DNA of 64,000 nt, taken from Streptomyces iconiensis (GTDB lineage Bacteria > Actinomycetota > Actinomycetes > Streptomycetales > Streptomycetaceae). Both the position numbers and the translations under genes were made by a program. The notes beneath the pieces were generated by a model that was not told the origin of the DNA, searched no databases, and worked only from the letters and a program-made list of their open reading frames with translations. This document shows positions 30,771 to 40,473 of the stretch, piece after piece. The DNA is taken from assembly GCF_028657195.3 (NCBI RefSeq), contig NZ_JANCPR020000001.1:186001-250000 (forward strand), in the 5' to 3' direction. The number at the start of each line of letters is the position of its first letter. The first letter of the stretch is position 1.

Positions 30771-31563
30771 GGTTTCCTCCTCCTACCTCGCGTCGGCGGC
30801 GCCAGGGGGCAGAGCGCATCACTCCGGCCACATGCCGGGGCGTTGCATATGCGGGGCATATGTCATTCGGCCTTGCTTGCCATCGCACTTCTACCGGAAA
30901 ACATTTCCCGTCCAGGGAATTTCGACAAGATCGGTACGGAAGAAATTGCATGTGGCACATAGAAAACGGGCCGATACATATGGGCTCACTGAACTGGTTT
31001 CATCGATTGCCATGGACAGCCAGGGACCGTCAGCGGTGCTAGCCGCGGTTTCGGTGAGCCCCATCACCGTTGGACACACAAGACTCCCCAGTATGCAGTT
31101 TCGAACCCTTGTCCGGACCCCACTCTTCAGCCGTCACCCCATGCGGTCACCCGTGTACCGTGCGTCTATGGAGGCTGCATCAGTCGCTGCCGCATATGCA
31201 CAATTCGGGCACCCGGCACGGCAGCTACTTGGCGTCACTCCACGAAAATATTTCCGTGGGTGCGCATTTCAAGTGTAATAACTGTACAAATTTTACGTTG
31301 TGCACGAGATTTCTCCCGCTGGTGCCCCGAATTGGGTCCCGTCCTTCCGCTTCCGCGCTCCCCGCCTCCGTGGCCAGCCCTCACCGCACACGAGGGGCCT
31401 GTGAGAGGTGGGTCGCCCAGGAGTGGCTGATTCCACCTAATTCAACATCGTTGCCCAACGCCCCACGGGCCTGGTCGCCGTGGTCGCGTTCGCCTGGTTG
31501 ACCTCCGTGGTCCGTCCCGGCACCGTTGTGTGTCCACAGGGCCGGAGAAGAAGGAGAAACCCG
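30771..31563. promoter_or_regulatory. 793-bp intergenic region between a LuxR gene and flK
   Basis: No gene is supported. Two related motifs occur: GGAAAACATTTCCCG (about 30897-30911) and, inside a palindrome CCACG-N10-CGTGG (31240-31259), CGAAAATATTTCCG. Both fit GAAAANATTTCC and are candidate sites for a cluster regulator. The part near 31270-31310 is relatively AT-rich and may hold the flK promoter. Confidence 0.4.
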
Positions 31564-32028
31564 ATGAGGGACGGACTACTGGTCGACGAGGAGTTCACCC
31601 ATCGCTACCTTGTCCCGCAGAACAAGACGGTGCGTCACCTCTACGCGGAATCGCAGGAATTCTCCACGTTCCCCGAGGTCTTCGCCACCGGCTTTATGGT
31701 CGGGCTCATGGAGTGGGCCTGCGTCCGTGCGATGGCTCCTTTCCTCGAACCCGGAGAAGGCAGTGTCGGCACCGCGATCCGTGTGACACACACGGCCGCC
31801 ACCCCTCCCGGTCTCACGATTCAGGTGACCGTAAGGCTGCTGGAGCGTCAGGGAAAGGCGCTGACATGGAACGTGACGGCCCATGACGGCGTCGACGAGA
31901 TCGGCGCCGGCACTCACGAGCGCATGGTGATCGACGTCGACCGTTTCAACAAGCGCGTGGAGAAGAAGCGGCTCCAGGCGCTGGCAACGCAGAAAGCGCA
32001 GGAAGCGCAGGACGCAGCCGAGGTATAG
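31564..32028 (+). CDS. flK: Fluoroacetyl-CoA-specific thioesterase
   Basis: A 154-residue hotdog-fold thioesterase that hydrolyses fluoroacetyl-CoA, preventing lethal synthesis of fluorocitrate. The register with S. cattleya FlK is exact: Thr42, Glu50 and His76 form the catalytic set (FATGFMVGLMEWACV, VTHTAATPPG), and Phe33/Phe36, which form the lid recognising fluorine, are present (QEFSTF). AAGAAGGAG precedes ATG 31564. The C-terminus is extended by a ~15-residue Lys/Gln/Ala-rich helix relative to FlK. This is the resistance gene of the fluoroacetate branch and is followed by DUF190. Confidence 0.96.
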   Translation: MRDGLLVDEEFTHRYLVPQNKTVRHLYAESQEFSTFPEVFATGFMVGLMEWACVRAMAPFLEPGEGSVGTAIRVTHTAATPPGLTIQVTVRLLERQGKALTWNVTAHDGVDEIGAGTHERMVIDVDRFNKRVEKKRLQALATQKAQEAQDAAEV

Positions 32029-32071
32029 CCGCGTCTCCTTGTCCTTCGTCCCCGGGAAACGGAGACAGCAC

Positions 32072-32404
32072 ATGCGAGTCAGCGGTGTGGGAGTGCGCGC
32101 GACGGTCTTCCTTTCGGAGAGCGACACCTGGCACGGGAAGTCCCTGTGCCACCATGTCGTCGGCGAGGCACAGCGGTTGGGCCTGGCGGGCGCCACCGTT
32201 TCCCGGGCGGTCGAGGGCTATGGCGCCTCCACCGTCCTGCACACCGACCGGCTGCTGTCCGCCAGCGACGACCTGCCCCTGGTGGTCACGGTCATCGACA
32301 GCGAGCACCGGATACGGCATCTGCTGCGCGAACTCCAACGCCCCCTGGACGGCAGGATGGTCGTTCTCGACACCGTCACCGTGCTGCGCGGCCCGGCCGG
32401 CTGA
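32072..32404 (+). CDS. DUF190 family protein (second copy)
   Basis: A 110-residue DUF190 protein (VRATVFLSESDTWHGKSLCHHVV, then DLPLVVTVIDSEHRIRHLL). It lies 43 bases downstream of flK behind GGAGACA, probably co-transcribed. It is clearly divergent from the copy at 28466, so the two probably act as different subunits or are old duplicates. The family is frequently linked to fluoride homeostasis genes. No enzymatic motif is visible. Confidence 0.75.
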   Translation: MRVSGVGVRATVFLSESDTWHGKSLCHHVVGEAQRLGLAGATVSRAVEGYGASTVLHTDRLLSASDDLPLVVTVIDSEHRIRHLLRELQRPLDGRMVVLDTVTVLRGPAG

Positions 32405-32531
32405 CCCGCCACACTGGCAGCGCGCCCCGAGCCCCGAAGTCCTCGCGCCCGCGCGGTGGAATACGGCGGCAGCGGGTGGCCTTACGTATGTGCCAACTTC
32501 TCAGAGTGCCAACCTGCCTACGGAGCGAATC

Positions 32532-32936
32532 ATGCGAATCGGAGAGCTAGCTGAGCGCGTCGGTGTCAGCCCCCGCTCCTTGCGCTACTACGAGCAGCAG
32601 GGGCTCTTGTCGCCTTCCAGGGACATCAACGGGCACCGGGAGTACGACGAAGTCACCCTCGACCGGGCACGCAACATCAAGGACCTGCTCGTCGCCGGAC
32701 TGACCACCGAAGACGTCCTGCTCTACCTCTCCGCCGGCTGCCTCGAACACCGCCTGACCGACTCACCCCGCTGTTCCGCCGAACTGGACGCGGCGCAGCG
32801 GCGGTTGATGGGGCTTGAGGACAGGATCGCCCGGCTGCAACAGATCAGGGACCGACTGGTCCAGCACAGCGCCGACCTGGAGGACGCGATCGTCTCCCAG
32901 CACGCGAGCCCGGCCGCGTCCGGCGCCGTGTCCTAG
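32532..32936 (+). CDS. MerR-family transcriptional regulator
   Basis: A 134-residue MerR protein: winged HTH at residues 1-70 (MRIGELAERVGVSPRSLRYYE with INGHREYDE) and a coiled-coil C-terminus (about 80-120) with two cysteines (SAGCLEH, SPRCSAE). It reads away from flK and the second DUF190 and is the right-hand end of the organofluorine locus. MerR proteins activate long-spacer promoters on ligand binding; what this one senses is unknown. Fluoride or redox stress would be guesses. Confidence 0.85.
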   Translation: MRIGELAERVGVSPRSLRYYEQQGLLSPSRDINGHREYDEVTLDRARNIKDLLVAGLTTEDVLLYLSAGCLEHRLTDSPRCSAELDAAQRRLMGLEDRIARLQQIRDRLVQHSADLEDAIVSQHASPAASGAVS

Positions 32937-33171
32937 GGCGGCGGAACGCGGAGGTACCGCTCGACCGTCCGGCTGTGGGCCCCTCCGGCCGTGGTGGGGC
33001 CCTTCGGCTGTTGAGCCCTACGGCCGTGGGGCCGGGGCTCGGGCGGAGCGGGACATGGGTGCCGGGAGGCCGAGGGGTGGGTGCCGCCACACGGAACTCG
33101 CGAAAGGCCCCCGGGGCGCGGTGCCGGCCCGGGGGCGTTCGAGGGCGCGGGCCCCCTTCGGTCCGACGCGG

Positions 33172-34638
33172 CTACCGGTCGCTCTCCCCGGCGGGCCCGG
33201 CCTCATCGCTCAGCGCGCGGTCGACGAGCAGGCTTGCCGCGCCCAGATAGGCGTCGGGGGCGCAGAGCGCTTCGACTTCGGCCGGGGGCATGGCGCCGCC
33301 GGGGGACGGCAGGGCAGCCAGTCCGGCGGACAGCACGGCCGACAGCGGGCGGCCGGTCAGCGCCGCCTCGCGCGTGCACGTGGTGAGCAGTTCCTGAGCC
33401 GTCGCCCGGCCCAGCCGTGGCGTCAGCACCGCCACGAGCCGCTCACTGGCCATGCCGCTCGATGTCAGTCGCAGATTCGCCGCCATCCGTTCCGGTTTCG
33501 CCTCCAGGCCGGCGGCGAGTTCGGAGAGGGTGTGTGTCGCTCCACCGGTGAGCCGGAGGCATTCGCGCAGCATGGCCCACTCGGCCTGCCAGGTACCGCC
33601 CGAGCGCTCGTCGTCGGCGGTCAGGCTCTGGGTCAACCCGGCCGCGAGGACGGGCACATGGAGGGAGACGCCGCGGATCATGGCCGCGAGAACCGGGTTC
33701 CGTTTGTGGGGCATCGCGGAGGAGGCCCCGCGCCCCGGCGGCCCGGGCTCCGCCACCTCGCCGATCTCGGTACGGGACAGAGTGAGCACATCGACCGCGA
33801 TCTTGCCGAGTGCGCCTGCGGTGAAGCCCAGTACCGCCCCCAGGTCGGCGATCGGGGTGCGCAGCGCGTGCCAGGGGAGGGTCTGCCGCGCCAGCCCGGT
33901 CTCCAGCGCGAACGCCCGCTCAAGGCGGTCGGCGTAGTCCTCACGACCGCCGTCGGCCCCCGGTGCCGCGTCCACGGTGGCGTACGCGAGGTAGCCGGCC
34001 AGGGTGCCTGCCGCGCCGCCCAGCGAGACCGGCAGGCCCCCGGCGAGCAGCCTTCCCATGCGCTGGTCGGCGTCCAGGACCAGGCGGCGCCAGCCCGCGA
34101 CCTTGAGCCCGAAGGTGATGGGCACGGCCTGGAGCGCGAGGGTGCGCCCCGCCATGGGGGTGTGGTGGTGCCGGCGTGCCAGGGCGCCCAGGGAGCCGGC
34201 GGCCGAACGCAGGTCCGTGCTCATCATCGAGACCGCGCGCCGGGCGACCAGCATCGCGCCCGTGTCGAAGATGTCCTGGCTGGTCGATCCGCGGTGCACA
34301 TAGCCGGCGGCCCGGGGGTCGCGCGCCGCGACGGCGCGCGTGAACTCCCTGACCAACGCGACCACGGGGTTGGCGTTCTCCCTGGCGGCGCGCGCGACGG
34401 TGCGCAGATCCACGCGGTCTTCCCGGGAGACCTCGGCGATGGTCCTGGCGGCCCACTGAGGCACGGTGCCCAGCCGGGCCTGGGCGCGGACGAGAGCGAC
34501 CTCGGCCTCGATCATGGCCCGCAGCCAGGCGGCGTCCGACACCACGGCTTCCACGGGGGCCCCGGCCCGCACCGGGGACAGCAGCCCCGCATCGATCAGG
34601 TGGTCCTGGTCTTCCAGGTGGTCCTGCTCTTCGCTCAT
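33172..34638 (-). CDS. creD: Nitrosuccinate lyase (CreD family; fumarase/adenylosuccinate-lyase superfamily)
   Basis: A 488-residue superfamily member with GYVHRGSTSQDIFDTGAM (substrate contact, about 105) and the signature loop ASSAMPHKRNP carrying the catalytic serine (about 300). Sequence type is that of 3-carboxymuconate cycloisomerase-like lyases, to which the nitrosuccinate lyase CreD belongs. It should release nitrous acid and fumarate from nitrosuccinate. Its ATG overlaps the stop of the flavoprotein gene upstream (ATGA), the creE-creD pairing that defines nitrous-acid modules. It is the last gene of the long leftward operon. Confidence 0.85.
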   Translation of the reverse strand: MSEEQDHLEDQDHLIDAGLLSPVRAGAPVEAVVSDAAWLRAMIEAEVALVRAQARLGTVPQWAARTIAEVSREDRVDLRTVARAARENANPVVALVREFTRAVAARDPRAAGYVHRGSTSQDIFDTGAMLVARRAVSMMSTDLRSAAGSLGALARRHHHTPMAGRTLALQAVPITFGLKVAGWRRLVLDADQRMGRLLAGGLPVSLGGAAGTLAGYLAYATVDAAPGADGGREDYADRLERAFALETGLARQTLPWHALRTPIADLGAVLGFTAGALGKIAVDVLTLSRTEIGEVAEPGPPGRGASSAMPHKRNPVLAAMIRGVSLHVPVLAAGLTQSLTADDERSGGTWQAEWAMLRECLRLTGGATHTLSELAAGLEAKPERMAANLRLTSSGMASERLVAVLTPRLGRATAQELLTTCTREAALTGRPLSAVLSAGLAALPSPGGAMPPAEVEALCAPDAYLGAASLLVDRALSDEAGPAGESDR

Positions 34639-36653
34639 ACGATCACCCCTGGCACGTCGGCGGTGACGGCGGGCGGCCACTCCGTGGATGTCTGCGCGGC
34701 CGGAGCCAGGGCGAGCACAGCCCGCGCCATCGCGTCGGCGTCCCCCAGCGTGACCGAGTCGACTCCGGGGCGGGTGCCCGCCGCTGTGGCCCAGTGCACC
34801 GCCTCGGTGGGCACCCCGTAGGCGAACCGCCGGGGGTGTGCACGCCCGTAGGCGTCGACGATCCTGTAGGGCCGCCCGGTGACGGCGAGTCCTCCTGTCT
34901 CGTAGTGCGAGCCGCGGTCCCCGGTGACCTGGTAGGGAGCGGCCTGGTCGCTGTTCAGGAGATGGGAGAGGAGAGGATCGGTGGTCCGGCGCAGGTCGGG
35001 TACGGGCAGCCTGGCCTCGATCAGGGCCGTCGAGTGCACCGGTTCTCCCGGTACTTGGGCCGAAGCGGCGACGAAACCCGGTGCCGCGGCGTCGAAGCGC
35101 ACTTCGGTGCCGGGGCCGAGTATGTCCACGACCCCTGCCTCGATCAGGGCGATCAGCTCCCGGATGCGGGACGCGGGCGGGCCGATGGACAGGTAGGCGT
35201 TGAGGGGCGTGTACCAGCCCTCCAGCTCGTCCCGGTGCGAGTCGTCCCGTAACCCGTTGTGGTCGACGGCGAGCCTGACCTCGTTGCGCAGATCGCGCAG
35301 CACGTCCAGCGCGGCCTTGAGCGGGCCGTCCACGTTGCCGGCCTCGGCCTCCCGTACGTCGCGCTCCAGGTGGCGGAGCAGCCAGGAACGGAAAGCCGCG
35401 CGGTCGGCGAAGTGGCGTCCCGCGCAAGGCCGGTGGAGACGTTCCCAGTCCCAGCGGTCCGGTGGGGCGATGCGGTACGCGTCCAGCAGCGCCGGGGAAT
35501 CGGCCTGGCCGGCCGCGAGGTAGCGCTCGGTGAAGGTGTCCCTCTCCGCGCCCCGCCCCTGGCGCTCCAAGAAGGCGGCGTAGTAGACGCTTTCGACCTC
35601 CTTGGCGATCAGAGGCCACAGGTCGGTGGAGAACCGCAGCCCTGCCGGTGCCTCTCCGCGCATCCGCTGGATCGTCTCAGGGGTCAGCAGCCGCGAGTGG
35701 TAACGGCCGGTGGTGCCCTTCTGGTTACGGCCGCGCGCGTGGTACGGGACACCGCGCCGGGAGAAGGCGTACAGCGTCGGTTCCTTGTCGGAGGGGCGGT
35801 AGACGAGCTTGCCTTCGCACTCCTCGTAGCGGCCACCGCGCCCTTCGGTGAGGAGCGCCATGTGGTCGAAGAAGTTCAGGCCCAGGCCGCGCAGCAGGAC
35901 GGGGCGGCCAGGTTCCATCACGTCGGTGTCCATGTCGGCGGGGTTTCCCGGGGTGAGGTAGGTGAGGTGGTGGATACGCGCCAGTCCCGCTGTCCTGGCC
36001 TGCTGCGCCGAGAGGCGCGCTGGCAGGTGCCCTTGGGCCAGTACCACCGCGTCCAGGTGCACCAGGCCGTCGCCGTGTTCGAGGCGCAGCGTCTGCTGAC
36101 CGTAGGGGACTCCCAGGGCGTCATCCATGGCGACGGCCCGGGTCGAACGCCGGTGCACCCTGATGTGGCGGGGCGCACCCGCGACGATCCGGTCGAAGCA
36201 GGCCCGCAGGTAGTGGCCGTAGAGGACGCGTGTCGGGTACGCGTCGGGGCCCAGGCCGCGGGCTTCTGCCAGGTCCTCCTCGTCGTAACCGTCGAACTCA
36301 CCGAGCAGCGCCACCGTCCTGGCCCACTCGTACAGACTGGGTCCCGGCTCGATCGGCCCGGCGATCTCCACGCTCGCGTCGGTGAAGACGGTGATCTGCG
36401 AGGCCACGGTGTTCATCAGCAGCAGCCGGGACTGGTCGGTGCGCCATACCCGCCCGGCCCCGGCGAGAAAGGGGTCCACGAGGTGGACCACCATCTCGTG
36501 GTGAGAGGGCGCCGCCCGCTCGTTGGCGCACAGACGTTCCAGCACGGACAGTCCGCGTGGCCCCGCACCGACGACACCGACTTCGAAGGGGCGCCCCTCG
36601 CCGGTTGCGCCGTCTGTCTCCTCCCGCCCTCGCGCGGGGAACCTGTCAGGCAT
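34635..36653 (-). CDS. creE: Aspartate N-monooxygenase producing nitrosuccinate (CreE family)
   Basis: A 672-residue FAD/NAD(P)H protein of the NAD_binding_9 family. The FAD fold is at residues ~18-35 (VGVVGAGPRGLSVLERL), followed by AGAGRVWRTDQSRLLLMNTVASQ. CreE oxidises L-aspartate in three steps to nitrosuccinate; coupling to the overlapping creD supports this. ATG 36653 is chosen over 36686 since GGGAGG lies 10 bases upstream. One leucine codon is TTA (complement of 35250-35252), so bldA is needed for full-length protein. Nitrous acid made here can diazotise an aryl amine. Confidence 0.85.
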   Translation of the reverse strand: MPDRFPARGREETDGATGEGRPFEVGVVGAGPRGLSVLERLCANERAAPSHHEMVVHLVDPFLAGAGRVWRTDQSRLLLMNTVASQITVFTDASVEIAGPIEPGPSLYEWARTVALLGEFDGYDEEDLAEARGLGPDAYPTRVLYGHYLRACFDRIVAGAPRHIRVHRRSTRAVAMDDALGVPYGQQTLRLEHGDGLVHLDAVVLAQGHLPARLSAQQARTAGLARIHHLTYLTPGNPADMDTDVMEPGRPVLLRGLGLNFFDHMALLTEGRGGRYEECEGKLVYRPSDKEPTLYAFSRRGVPYHARGRNQKGTTGRYHSRLLTPETIQRMRGEAPAGLRFSTDLWPLIAKEVESVYYAAFLERQGRGAERDTFTERYLAAGQADSPALLDAYRIAPPDRWDWERLHRPCAGRHFADRAAFRSWLLRHLERDVREAEAGNVDGPLKAALDVLRDLRNEVRLAVDHNGLRDDSHRDELEGWYTPLNAYLSIGPPASRIRELIALIEAGVVDILGPGTEVRFDAAAPGFVAASAQVPGEPVHSTALIEARLPVPDLRRTTDPLLSHLLNSDQAAPYQVTGDRGSHYETGGLAVTGRPYRIVDAYGRAHPRRFAYGVPTEAVHWATAAGTRPGVDSVTLGDADAMARAVLALAPAAQTSTEWPPAVTADVPGVIV

Positions 36654-36713
36654 TCCGTCACGACCTCCCGTTCCGCGATACGGCAAGCGGCCAGCTGTGT
36701 CAGTGCCGCGTGA

Positions 36714-37541
36714 TCAACTCGGTGTCAGTGCCACGGGGCCGGCGGTGCCGGACTCCGCTCCGAACGTGACGGACGGGTGGACGACTTCGGCCACCCGGCG
36801 GGCTGCCTTGCCGGGGTCGGAAGCCTGGAAGACGTTCCGGCCCATGGCCACGCCCGCTGTACCGCCGTCCAGCATCCGCGAGACATGGGCGAGCACCTCG
36901 GAGGTGTCCCGTCCGGCAGGACCGCCGGCGGTGATCACCGGGATGGCGCTCTGGCGCACCACATCGGTCATCTCGTCGGCGCTGTGCGCCCAGGGGAGCT
37001 TGACGATGTCGGCGCCCAGGTCCGTTGCGAGGGAGGCGGCATGCGCCAGCAGGACGGGATCGCGCGGGTCGGAGACGCGCGGACCGCGCGGATACATCAT
37101 GGCCAGGAGCGGAATGCTCCACGCCGCGCAGGCGTCGGCGACCGCTCCCAGATCCGCGATCTGCCTCGCCTCGTCGTCCGAGCCCAGGTTCACATGCACG
37201 CTCACCGCGTCGGCTGCCAGCCGTACGGCGGTCTCGACGCTTGCGATCAGGTACTTGGCGTCGGGGTCCTGAGCGTGCATGGTGCTGGCGCTCAGGTGGA
37301 CGATGAGGCCGATGCCGGCGAAGCGGCGGGGGTCGACGAAAGGTACGCGGCCCTTGTGCAGAACGACGGCGTCGACGCCGTTCTCGGCGAACGTCCCGAT
37401 GAGCGGGTCCAATTGGTCCCCCGGGAGGATCGGCCCGTCGGCGACCGAGTGGTCCAGGGGGACGATGAACAGCCGGTCGTCCCCGTAACGGTGGAGACGG
37501 CGCATCCGCATAAGAGCGGCAGAAGTACGGTGGTTGCGCAT
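36714..37541 (-). CDS. griI: GriI/CreI-type aldolase for 3-amino-4-hydroxybenzoate synthesis
   Basis: A 275-residue DhnA-type class I aldolase joining dihydroxyacetone phosphate to aspartate semialdehyde, the first step to 3,4-AHBA. FIVPLDHSVADGP, DAVVLHKGRVPF and the Schiff-base region ADIVKLPWAHSADEM are present, with GVAMGRNVFQ at the phosphate end. ATG 37541 has AAGGA 8 bases upstream. The partner cyclase (GriH type) and a dedicated aspartokinase lie in the same operon. A 5-fluoro-5-deoxyribulose-phosphate aldolase was considered and rejected because that enzyme is a class II type and the partner genes are here. Confidence 0.88.
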   Translation of the reverse strand: MRNHRTSAALMRMRRLHRYGDDRLFIVPLDHSVADGPILPGDQLDPLIGTFAENGVDAVVLHKGRVPFVDPRRFAGIGLIVHLSASTMHAQDPDAKYLIASVETAVRLAADAVSVHVNLGSDDEARQIADLGAVADACAAWSIPLLAMMYPRGPRVSDPRDPVLLAHAASLATDLGADIVKLPWAHSADEMTDVVRQSAIPVITAGGPAGRDTSEVLAHVSRMLDGGTAGVAMGRNVFQASDPGKAARRVAEVVHPSVTFGAESGTAGPVALTPS

Positions 37542-37757
37542 TCTTCGCGTCCTTCCTGGGCGTTTTCGGTGCACTGAAGCAAGGGGTGACGCAGGACCTG
37601 GAAATTGCGCGAGTGCTGGCGGGCGTGCGGTACGGGAAATGCGGGACGGGCGCGGTGAACTCCGCCTCACCGGTGGTTACTTGCCCTCCGTGAAGTCTCA
37701 CTCATGTGCACCGGCCGAGCCATCCCGTGTTTGTGCGGTTCTCGGAAACCGGAGCCT

Positions 37758-38579
37758 TCAGTTTCCCTGTGCATTCCGCGAGAGGTCGCTCCATTCCTCC
37801 CAGGTGGCCAGGCGCTGCGCGTACTGCTCTTTGGCGATCTCCAGCGGCATGGCACCCAGGAAAAGCCGCAGTGGCGGGTTTTCCGCGTCCACGAGGCGGA
37901 GGATGGCAGGTCCCGTGGCAGCGGGGTCGCCTCCCGGGATCGATTCCCAGATCTTTGTGACCTTTTCGCGCATGCCGTCATAGGCAGGCAGGGGATCGGT
38001 GTGTACGGCGGAGTTCCCGTTCCAGTCGGTCGCGTAGTCGCCCGGCTCCACCAGCGTCACGTGGATGCCGAACTCGGCGACTTCCTGTGCCATGGACTCG
38101 CTGAAGCCCTCCAGCGCCCACTTGGAGGCGTGGTAGAGCCCGAGGTTCGGCAGGGTGACGACACCACCGATGCTGGACGTCTGGATGAGGTGGCCGCCGC
38201 CTTGCGTACGCAGATGAGGCAGCGCCGCCTGGGTCACCCACAACGCGCCGAAGACATTGGTCTCCAGCTGTGCCCTGGCCTGTTCCTCGGTGGTCTCCTC
38301 AAGGGCGCCGAACAGGCCGTAGCCCGCGTTGTTGACGATGACGTCCAGACGGCCGAAGTGCCGGTGCGCCCGGTCAACGGTGGCGAACGCCGCCTCCCGG
38401 TCGGTGACATCGAGCGGGAGTGCCAGCACCGCTTCGCCGTAGGTGTCGACCAGGCCGGCGAGTGCCTCGGGGTCGCGGGCCGTGGCGGCGACCCTGTCGC
38501 CGCGCTTGAGTGCCGCTTCGGCCCAGACACGGCCGAAGCCGCGGGAGGAGCCTGTGATGAACCACGTCTTCGAAGCCAC
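37758..38579 (-). CDS. Short-chain dehydrogenase/reductase
   Basis: A 273-residue classical SDR with TGSSRGFGRV (cofactor), NNAGYGLFG, catalytic Ser in TSSIGG and YxxxK as YHASKWALEGFSE. The C-terminal substrate region is typical of SDRs with small organic substrates. GTG 38579 is the likely start with GAGGG upstream. Position between the cyclodipeptide synthase and griI suggests tailoring of the product, but substrate is unknown. Flanked by 120-215-bp gaps, so it may have its own promoter within the operon. Confidence 0.8.
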   Translation of the reverse strand: MASKTWFITGSSRGFGRVWAEAALKRGDRVAATARDPEALAGLVDTYGEAVLALPLDVTDREAAFATVDRAHRHFGRLDVIVNNAGYGLFGALEETTEEQARAQLETNVFGALWVTQAALPHLRTQGGGHLIQTSSIGGVVTLPNLGLYHASKWALEGFSESMAQEVAEFGIHVTLVEPGDYATDWNGNSAVHTDPLPAYDGMREKVTKIWESIPGGDPAATGPAILRLVDAENPPLRLFLGAMPLEIAKEQYAQRLATWEEWSDLSRNAQGN

Positions 38580-38700
38580 GGGGTTTTCCCTCTTTCCGGG
38601 TGGATGTTCTCGCGGTGCCGGGCCGCCGCGGCCAGGACCCGAAGCCGGGTCCCGGCCGCGGAGCCCGGAGCCGTGCACCGGCGCACCGGGAGAGGTGCGG

Positions 38701-39420
38701 TCAGCTTTCGCCGAGTTCGGTCGGCCGGACGATCAGATAGCCGTTCTCCGGCGCGCAACGGAATGAGGAATCCCGCCGGCAGAGCTGATCGGTGATCGGA
38801 GTGAGCATGTGGTAACAGACCACAGAGGAACGGACATCGAAGATCGAGGGGGAATCCACGAACAGGGGTGCCTCAGCCTGCAGATAACTCAGGCCCGCCT
38901 CGATGTGCGCCTTGGTCATGACGTTTCCGTCTCCGGTACTGCGGTGCCCGACCACCTGGCGCACCATCTTCTCGCAGGTGGCTGCGAATTCCGGGTCTTC
39001 GCGCATGGCCAGGTCCGTGCTGAGGCGTACCTTCTGGTACTCGGGAAGGTCCATGACCTCGGTCAGTGACCGTACGCGTAATCGGACGCCGTCCGGGTCC
39101 ACCAATTCGACGGACCTGCGGATCCTGCGGCGCAGGTCCTTGATCGTGGACCGGGAGGACTTGGCAGCGTGGAGCGGGGCGCGTCCGTCCGCGATGAGCA
39201 TCGTGTCCAAGTGGGTGTCCACGTACACCACATCGATTTCGGCGAAGCTGTGTCCCGCCCATTTCAGCAGCTTCGTCAGGCGCTCCTGGTTGAAATAACT
39301 GTTTCCCGCGCTCACTCCTATGAGGGCATGGTCACCGCGCTGCCAAATGCGTCTGCATTCCGCGCCGAGTGGCTTCACGTACATGCCGTGTGATAACTCT
39401 TCCAGGTGACTTGGCTGCAT
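38701..39420 (-). CDS. albC: Cyclodipeptide synthase (AlbC-like, NYH subfamily)
   Basis: A 239-residue Rossmann-fold enzyme that uses two aminoacyl-tRNAs to make a cyclic dipeptide. Catalytic Ser37 (LIGVSAGNSYF) has the same number as in AlbC; Tyr179 and Glu183 (YLQAEAP) correspond to AlbC Tyr178/Glu182, and Asn40, Tyr203, His204 mark the NYH subfamily. Codon 9 is TTA, giving bldA dependence. It directly follows the albA/albB oxidase genes. The amino acids used cannot be read from the sequence with certainty; hydrophobic/aromatic residues are usual in this subfamily. Confidence 0.93.
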   Translation of the reverse strand: MQPSHLEELSHGMYVKPLGAECRRIWQRGDHALIGVSAGNSYFNQERLTKLLKWAGHSFAEIDVVYVDTHLDTMLIADGRAPLHAAKSSRSTIKDLRRRIRRSVELVDPDGVRLRVRSLTEVMDLPEYQKVRLSTDLAMREDPEFAATCEKMVRQVVGHRSTGDGNVMTKAHIEAGLSYLQAEAPLFVDSPSIFDVRSSVVCYHMLTPITDQLCRRDSSFRCAPENGYLIVRPTELGES

Positions 39421-39453
39421 GCTTGGACTCCTGGTCGGTGTGCAGGGTTTTAC

Positions 39454-40408
<955 letters not shown>

Positions 40409-40473
40409 TCAGGGGGTGCGGTCTCAGGGGCCCGGGGCCGTGGCCGCAGGTCTCGGGCCCGTGGTCCCGGGGC

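Noticed and set aside
36714..37541. The class I aldolase as the missing 5-fluoro-5-deoxyribulose-phosphate aldolase
   Set aside because: Its sequence is the GriI/DhnA type and its partners GriH and aspartokinase are in the same operon; the fluorometabolite aldolase is a class II enzyme.
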